The position numbers and the translations under genes are program-made. This document shows positions 59,863 through 64,000 of a stretch of DNA of 64,000 nt, one piece after another. The stretch is taken from the NCBI RefSeq assembly GCF_900544955.1, contig NZ_UQXD01000001.1, positions 62,001-126,000 on the forward strand. The letters run 5' to 3'. Positions within the stretch are counted from its first letter, which is position 1. The number at the start of each line of letters is the position of its first letter. The notes below the pieces were generated by a model. The model saw only the letters and a program-made list of their open reading frames with translations, did no database searches and was not told the DNA's origin. The DNA comes from an uncultured Oscillibacter sp. (lineage in GTDB: Bacteria > Bacillota > Clostridia > Oscillospirales > Oscillospiraceae).

Positions 59863-60855
59863 TCAATCCCAGTTTTTTTCGCCTACATAAATCACCTTGG
59901 TGCCGCTGCCCTCCATATGGAACGGCAGCTCGACCAAATCGCTAAGTACACTACGAAGCCGCGCCTGTTTTTGCTTAGGGCAGTAAAACAGCAAAAAGCC
60001 GCCGCCGCCTGCACCCAATAGCTTTCCACCCAAGGCGCCGCTGTCCATGGCCAGCTGATAATAGTGCTCCACAGTGGGATTGGAAATACCACTGGCCAGC
60101 TGACGTTTCAAAAGCCAGTTCTCATTCAGGATTTGTCCAAACCCGTCCAGATCCGCTGTTGCCAGCGATTGACGCATCTCGTAAGCAAGCTCTGTCATTC
60201 TGACTAAATTTAGAAATTTTGCATCATCGCTCACGGTATTTGCATTCTGTTCTTTCAGGATCTCGCCGGCAGAATGGGTCAGCCCCGTATAAAACAGCAA
60301 CAGACTCTCATCCAGCTGGTGAGAGACCTCTGTAGAGATGGTCAAAGGCTCCACCTCAACGCTTCCGTCTGGCTTAAAGCGAATGAATTTTAAGCCGCCG
60401 ACCGCTGTTCCATATTGATCCTGCTTGCCGATCGGCTCACCCAACTTATCAATTTCCAGTTCGCAAGCCTCCTTGGCTATCCGCTCTTGAGCGCAAAACT
60501 TCCCTTGGAACGCATAGAGGGCATGGATCAGCCCCACGGTGTAGGCGCTGGACGTGGAAAGCCCCGTCCCCGAGGGGATATCCGCCGTGCTGACAATTTC
60601 CACTCCACTGATTCCATGGTCAAGGAGCAGCTGGCGGGCAATGGGGTGGTGAATCTGACGGACATCCGTGACGATTTCTGTCTTGTTGTATTTCACCACT
60701 GTTTCATTGCGGTGAAAGGTGGGGTGGATAACGATGTGCATATATTGATTGATGGAGGTGGATAGGACGCATCCCTCGTGCCGCTGATAAAACGCGGGGA
60801 GGTCGCTACCACCACCTGCAAAGCTGATGCGAAAAGGGGTTCTTGTGATAATCAT
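59863..60855 (-). CDS. hddA: D-glycero-D-manno-heptose 7-phosphate kinase
   Basis: 330 residues, GHMP kinase fold: TRTPFRISFAGGGSDLPAFY, the ATP loop ADIPSGTGLSTSSAYTVG, GKQDQYGTAVGGLKFIRF and the C-terminal GGKLLGAGGGGFLLFYCP. It makes the 1,7-bisphosphate in the GDP-heptose pathway. Kin groups include fucokinase-like enzymes, but the gmhA/gmhB/hddC neighbours decide the call. Confidence 0.9.
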   Translation of the reverse strand: MIITRTPFRISFAGGGSDLPAFYQRHEGCVLSTSINQYMHIVIHPTFHRNETVVKYNKTEIVTDVRQIHHPIARQLLLDHGISGVEIVSTADIPSGTGLSTSSAYTVGLIHALYAFQGKFCAQERIAKEACELEIDKLGEPIGKQDQYGTAVGGLKFIRFKPDGSVEVEPLTISTEVSHQLDESLLLFYTGLTHSAGEILKEQNANTVSDDAKFLNLVRMTELAYEMRQSLATADLDGFGQILNENWLLKRQLASGISNPTVEHYYQLAMDSGALGGKLLGAGGGGFLLFYCPKQKQARLRSVLSDLVELPFHMEGSGTKVIYVGEKNWD

Positions 60856-60870
60856 GTCTCTTTCTCCTTG

Positions 60871-61854
60871 TTATCGAAGCTTTCTCCGCCCTTGTTTTAC
60901 CGTGTGCAATGCCATGCCGATGCAATGGATTCCCAGTATCGAAATCGCCTTTCGCATCCCATTGATCAGAGGATCCTGACTGTCTGCCATGACAAGGCGA
61001 TATTGGGAAAAAAGAGCGGCTGCCCGCGGTCGAGCGTCACGCTCCACTTCAAAAATCATCGCAGTATTCAGGAGATACTCATACTGGTATTGGGCAATTA
61101 CCGCGTTGGCATAGGGAAATTCCGATTGCCGCATTCGCGCAATGCTCTGCTCCAATGCCCAGATGGTGTTCTGCAATCTGGCAAAGGACGGGCGAGCCAT
61201 CAGAGAATTTTCACGCCCGATCCGATAGTAATAATAGGGACAATGGATAAACATGACAGCAGGATTGCTCAAGAGCACCCGCGTTGTGAATTCGATGTCT
61301 TCGCAGAGAAGATTCTCTTTAAAGTACAGCTGGTGTTCCTCAAGAAAAGTCCTTTTGTACAGGCAGCGCCATACATTCCAAAATGCCTGCCTGCGACGCA
61401 GCATCGTGGGGAAAAACTCCATTCCCCTTTGCGGCTTTGTCTGCTCCCCAATTTGAAAGACAGGCTCTGCGGTACTGGACGAACACACAAAGCGGAAAAA
61501 ATCCGTTACAACGACGTCTCCATCCAGCGTCCCATCCCGCAGCTGTTCCAAAAGCACAGAGAACTGCCCACTGTCCACAAAATCGTCACCGTCCACGAAA
61601 AGCAGATAGTCGCCCTTTGCCTGCTGCAGTCCGCAGTTTCTGGCGTTGGACAAGCCGGTTCCGTTTTGAAACAGAAGGCTGACGCAGTCATACTGCGTTT
61701 GATAGCCAAAACAAATCGGATAACAAGGATCCTGGCTGTTTTTTAAAGAAAGCAAAATTTCGCAATCCTGTAAATTGCAGTTGAGCAGAGACTGAAGACA
61801 GGCATCCAGCCATTTTTCTACCCTGTAAATTGAAACTATAACGCTAAGAAGAAT
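60871..61854 (-). CDS. GT2 family glycosyltransferase with a probable ATT start codon
   Basis: 327 residues if translation starts at ATT 61854-61852, eight bases after AAGGAGG (61869-61863). Upstream of the first ATG (61755) the same frame still reads a normal GT2 start (LLSVIVSIYRVEKWLDACLQ then SLLNC), so an ATG start would remove the nucleotide-binding strand. Later blocks: NGTGLSNARNCGLQQAKGDY, LLFVDGDDFVDSGQF (DxD) and MARPSFARLQNT. It is the first gene after the operon promoter. A pseudogene that lost its ATG is the alternative. Confidence 0.75.
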   Translation of the reverse strand: MLLSVIVSIYRVEKWLDACLQSLLNCNLQDCEILLSLKNSQDPCYPICFGYQTQYDCVSLLFQNGTGLSNARNCGLQQAKGDYLLFVDGDDFVDSGQFSVLLEQLRDGTLDGDVVVTDFFRFVCSSSTAEPVFQIGEQTKPQRGMEFFPTMLRRRQAFWNVWRCLYKRTFLEEHQLYFKENLLCEDIEFTTRVLLSNPAVMFIHCPYYYYRIGRENSLMARPSFARLQNTIWALEQSIARMRQSEFPYANAVIAQYQYEYLLNTAMIFEVERDARPRAAALFSQYRLVMADSQDPLINGMRKAISILGIHCIGMALHTVKQGRRKLR

Positions 61855-61942
61855 GGCTATAACCTCCTTGCAAGATTTAAAAAGTTGAAATTTTATTTAT
61901 TATAGCACCTGTTTGCATTTTCATCAAGAACTAAGTCTGAGA
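61791..61942. repeat. Direct repeat, left copy (GT2 5' end and operon promoter)
   Basis: 152 bases nearly the same as 62099-62251. It covers the first ~20 codons of the GT2 gene, its ribosome site and promoter. The two copies flank an IS256 remnant. Confidence 0.85.
61899..61927 (-). promoter_or_regulatory. Promoter of the polysaccharide operon
   Basis: On the - strand TTGATG (61927-61922), 17 bases, perfect TATAAT (61904-61899), 45 bases before the GT2 start. No other promoter is obvious down to 44,058, where genes are joined by overlaps or short gaps. Confidence 0.8.
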
Positions 61943-62098
61943 CTGTCTACGAAACTGTGTAAACTGGGAATAATCTCCACGACAAGTAAAAGGAGATTTA
62001 GAAGATGAACACAGAACGAGCAAAGGAATTGGTAAGCTTACCATCGGAAGAATGCAGTAGCACGGAGGATATCCAGGCGCTGCTGAACGGCCTATTCA
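61943..62098 (+). mobile_element. Left end and N-terminal stub of an IS256-family element
   Basis: It starts with IS-end-like GAGACTGTCTACGAAACTGT (61939 on) and holds ATG 62005 with AGGAG upstream, coding MNTERAKELVSLPSEECSST then EDIQALLNGLFN, stopped by TGA at 62101. This is a transposase N-terminus; the rest is missing. Confidence 0.65.
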
Positions 62099-62251
62099 AC
62101 TGAAGACAGGCATCCAGCCATTTTTCCAACCTGTAAATTGAAACTATTAACGCTAAGAAGAATGGCTATAACTTCCTTGCAAGATTTAGAAAGTTGAATT
62201 TTTATTTATTATAGCACCTGTTTGCATTTTCATCAAGAACTAAGTCTGAGA
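62099..62251. repeat. Direct repeat, right copy (duplicated promoter region)
   Basis: About 95% the same as 61791-61942. It has one extra A in the GTTAATAG segment, which shifts the GT2 reading frame. AAGGAGG has become AAGGAAG. The promoter is kept (62236-62208). Confidence 0.85.
62208..62236 (-). promoter_or_regulatory. Duplicate copy of the operon promoter
   Basis: TTGATG (62236-62231), 17 bases, TATAAT (62213-62208) on the - strand, the same as the first copy. It would read through the IS remnant into the operon. Confidence 0.7.
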
Positions 62252-62333
62252 GTCTCTTTTTTAGATTAGATAAGTGTTGATAGAAAAAACTTTGCCGATT
62301 TCACCAAAAGCCAGACCCAATAAGCCCAAATAG

Positions 62334-62376
62334 AAAAAGGATGCTTTGGACTAAATTTTTGAGCATCCTCTTTTAA
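62334..62376 (+). terminator. Terminator-like hairpin in the right-end spacer
   Basis: Stem AGGATGCT (62338-62345) with AGCATCCT (62362-62369), followed by CTTTTAATTT. No intact gene precedes it. Confidence 0.5.
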
Positions 62377-62421
62377 TTTGGTATTGCAATAAAGTGAAAT
62401 AAATATGTTGCTTTATAATTA

Positions 62422-62450
62422 TTGAAAACAACTGTTTTGGATGATAGAAT
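62422..62450 (+). promoter_or_regulatory. Promoter of the decayed lipoprotein gene
   Basis: TTGAAA (62422-62427), 17 bases, TAGAAT (62445-62450), about 95 bases before the pseudogene ATG. Confidence 0.45.
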
Positions 62451-62545
62451 AAAAATATATAATATTTGGGAAGTATATGAAACTTTACTGGGCTTTTTCG
62501 TCTATTATTAATATGCATCTAAAAATTACTAGGATGGCACATAAA

Positions 62546-62925
62546 ATGAAAAATAGCCGATGGATTGTATTATTCCTATCCATAATGTTCATCTTTATTA
62601 TTGCAGGATGATACTTCCATTGTTAGCGAACAGATGGTATTGAGCAGGTTGATATTAGTTATGCGTACGCAGCTGAAGTAACAGAGTGGAAACTTGAGCA
62701 AGACAAAATTGGAGATTTTAAGTCGTGGGTCATGGGCCTTTCTCTGGAGCATAACACTTTTGAAGAAGGTAATTCTCCGGGTGATTGTGAGGGTGGGGCT
62801 GCTTACAATTTCAGCATCAACAATGGAAAAACTACGTTTTCCTATGTGATGTCAGGAGAAGTTAAATACATCGTATTTAATGACGAATAGTACGAAGTCT
62901 CTAATCCGTCTGACCCGCCAGTAGG
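62546..62925 (+). pseudogene. Decayed small lipoprotein-like gene
   Basis: From ATG 62546 the frame gives a lipoprotein-type signal (NSRWIVLFLSIMFIFIIAG) that runs into TGA 62609-62611 exactly where the lipobox Cys is expected. TAG follows at 62624-62626, then a coherent 87-codon stretch (DGIEQVDISYAYAAEVTEWK, FSINNGKTTFSYVMSGEVKY) and TAG at 62888-62890, probably a former Trp (FNDE-YEVSNPSDPP). It then meets the IS256 remnant. I do not recognise the family. Confidence 0.6.
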
Positions 62926-63944
62926 GAGCAAATGCTGGAAACAGTCTCAATGGATACGGAAAAAAGACGGTAAAAGCGGAGCTGGGTGAGACGGAAATCT
63001 GCGTTCCTCGAGATCGCAACGGCAGCTTTGAGCCACAGGTTCTGGAGAAGCGTCAGACGCGCAGCGACGATCTGGAGCACAGGATCTTGACCATGTACGC
63101 CAAGGGCATGAGTAACCGGGATATTGAAGATCATCTGCGGGACATCTACGGTGCAGAGGCCTAGGCCAGTCTCATCAGCCGAATTACTGATAAGATTCTC
63201 CCCGCGGTAGCGGAGTGGCAGAGCCGCCCTCTGGATGTGGTGCACCCTATCGTGTTTCTAGACGGCATTGTGTTCAAGGTGCGTAAAGATGCACGGGTCA
63301 CGAACAAGTGCCTGTACTCGGTTTTGGGCATTAACATGGATGGACGGAAAGAAATTCTGGGGCTGTGGATGTCGGAAAATGAAAGTGTCAGCTTCTGGAC
63401 GACGGTCTGCAACGAACTGCGCAACCGTGGTGTACAGGATATTTTGATTGCCTGCCGTGACAATTTAGATAATTTAAGAGGTTTTTCTACGACAATCGAG
63501 ACAGTTTTCCCCAAAACAGAGCAACAGCTTTGCATTATTCACCAAATATGTGCCCTATAAGGATATTAAGGAGGTCATGGCTGACCTGAAGTTGGTCTAT
63601 GGCGCCCTGACCTTGGAGGAATTTTGGGAGACCTTGGGTAAGAAATATCCCCAAATTCTCAAGTCCTGGAATGCTAACTGGACGGAGCTGTCCACCTATT
63701 TTAAGTACCCACAGGAGGTTCAGACGCTGATTTACACCACCAATGCAGTAGAGAGCTTCCACCGAATGCTGCGCAAATATACCAAGACCAAAACCATCTA
63801 TCCCACTGATGATGCGGTGCGGAAATCGGTGTTTTTGTCCATTCAGGAAATCTCCAAAAATGAAGCATACCCATTCGGGATTAGGGCATGATAATAGGGC
63901 AACTAATGACGTTTTTTGATGAGCGGCTGAGTCTTGCAGGGTAA
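62926..63944 (+). mobile_element. IS256-family transposase pseudogene
   Basis: It lacks the N-terminus, but most of the transposase can be read: NGYGKKTVKAELGETEICVP, TMYAKGMSNRDIEDHLRDIY, then LISRITDKILPAVAEWQSRP, VFLDGIVFKVRKDARV (first Asp), ACRDNLDNLRGF (second Asp), and TNAVESFHRMLRKY (Glu). It is broken by TAG 63162-63164, a deletion frameshift at ~63,543, a second shift at ~63,859, and TGA 63861 and TAG 63882 where Trp is normal. The frame ends at TAA 63942-63944. The last 56 bases of the window hold nothing I recognise. Confidence 0.85.
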
Positions 63945-64000
63945 GGTCGCTTGGGAAATAATCCGGAAAAAACAACGTCGATTTCCAGGGGCTCTACCCC

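Noticed and set aside
62609..62611. Selenocysteine codon in the small lipoprotein
   Set aside because: Further in-frame stops at 62,624 and 62,888 show general decay, and no SECIS-like structure was evident.
1..64000. tRNA or rRNA genes
   Set aside because: No cloverleaf-like or rRNA segments were noticed on reading. A covariance-model scan (tRNAscan or Infernal) would settle it.

Overview
The window looks like the chromosome of a GC-rich, endospore-forming member of the Clostridia. The most likely home is Oscillospiraceae (Flavonifractor / Lawsonibacter / Pseudoflavonifractor type). The evidence is the gene content: SpoVM, a SipL-like LysM protein, SpoIVA, CwlD and CotJ proteins, a PASTA kinase, pyrophosphate-type phosphofructokinase, and a CoA-transferase tail. 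The genus is an inference from gene content only.

Bases 1-22,700 are a dense, mostly co-directional housekeeping block on the + strand: a CoA-transferase 3' end, a CarD-type regulator, ispD-ispF, a DUF3343 protein with a cysteine desulfurase, cdaA-cdaR (c-di-AMP), RseC-like, DUF5685, a J-domain protein, yicC-remA-gmk-rpoZ-priA-def-fmt, a Zn peptidase, rsmB-rlmN-stp-prkC-rsgA, then the very short spoVM and the spore-coat gene sipL. Bases 22,700-39,460 are mixed: a polar amino-acid ABC transporter (-), spoIVA, a Fur-family regulator with a QueD-like protein, ogt, coaX, PPi-PFK facing away from class II aldolase, an amidase-like protein, an SLH-anchored GH18 protein, a Xer-type recombinase, radA-cwlD, and a fused cotJA-cotJB gene followed by cotJC.

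At about 39,460 cotJC breaks off in mid-gene at the 3' end of a large serine recombinase. Base composition and gene content change here. From that point to the end the window is accessory DNA: recombinase and small accessory ORF, a decayed DUF6076 gene, pieces of IS256- and IS200/IS605-type transposases, a relic of a second CoA-transferase, then a long - strand surface-polysaccharide operon (about 61,930 down to 44,058), and at the right end IS256 pieces, a duplicated promoter region and a decayed lipoprotein gene.

The polysaccharide operon carries a complete predicted GDP-D-glycero-D-manno-heptose pathway (gmhA, hddA, and an hddC-gmhB fusion), dTDP-sugar genes rfbA/C/B without a recognisable rfbD, several glycosyltransferases including an RgpF-WsaF fusion, an acyltransferase, a Wzm/Wzt-type exporter, and a methyltransferase preceded by a coiled coil built from 75-bp tandem repeats. 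The most interesting ideas are that cotJC is split by a skin-like element that carries the glycan island, and that the repeat-built coiled coil acts as a length ruler for the exported glycan.
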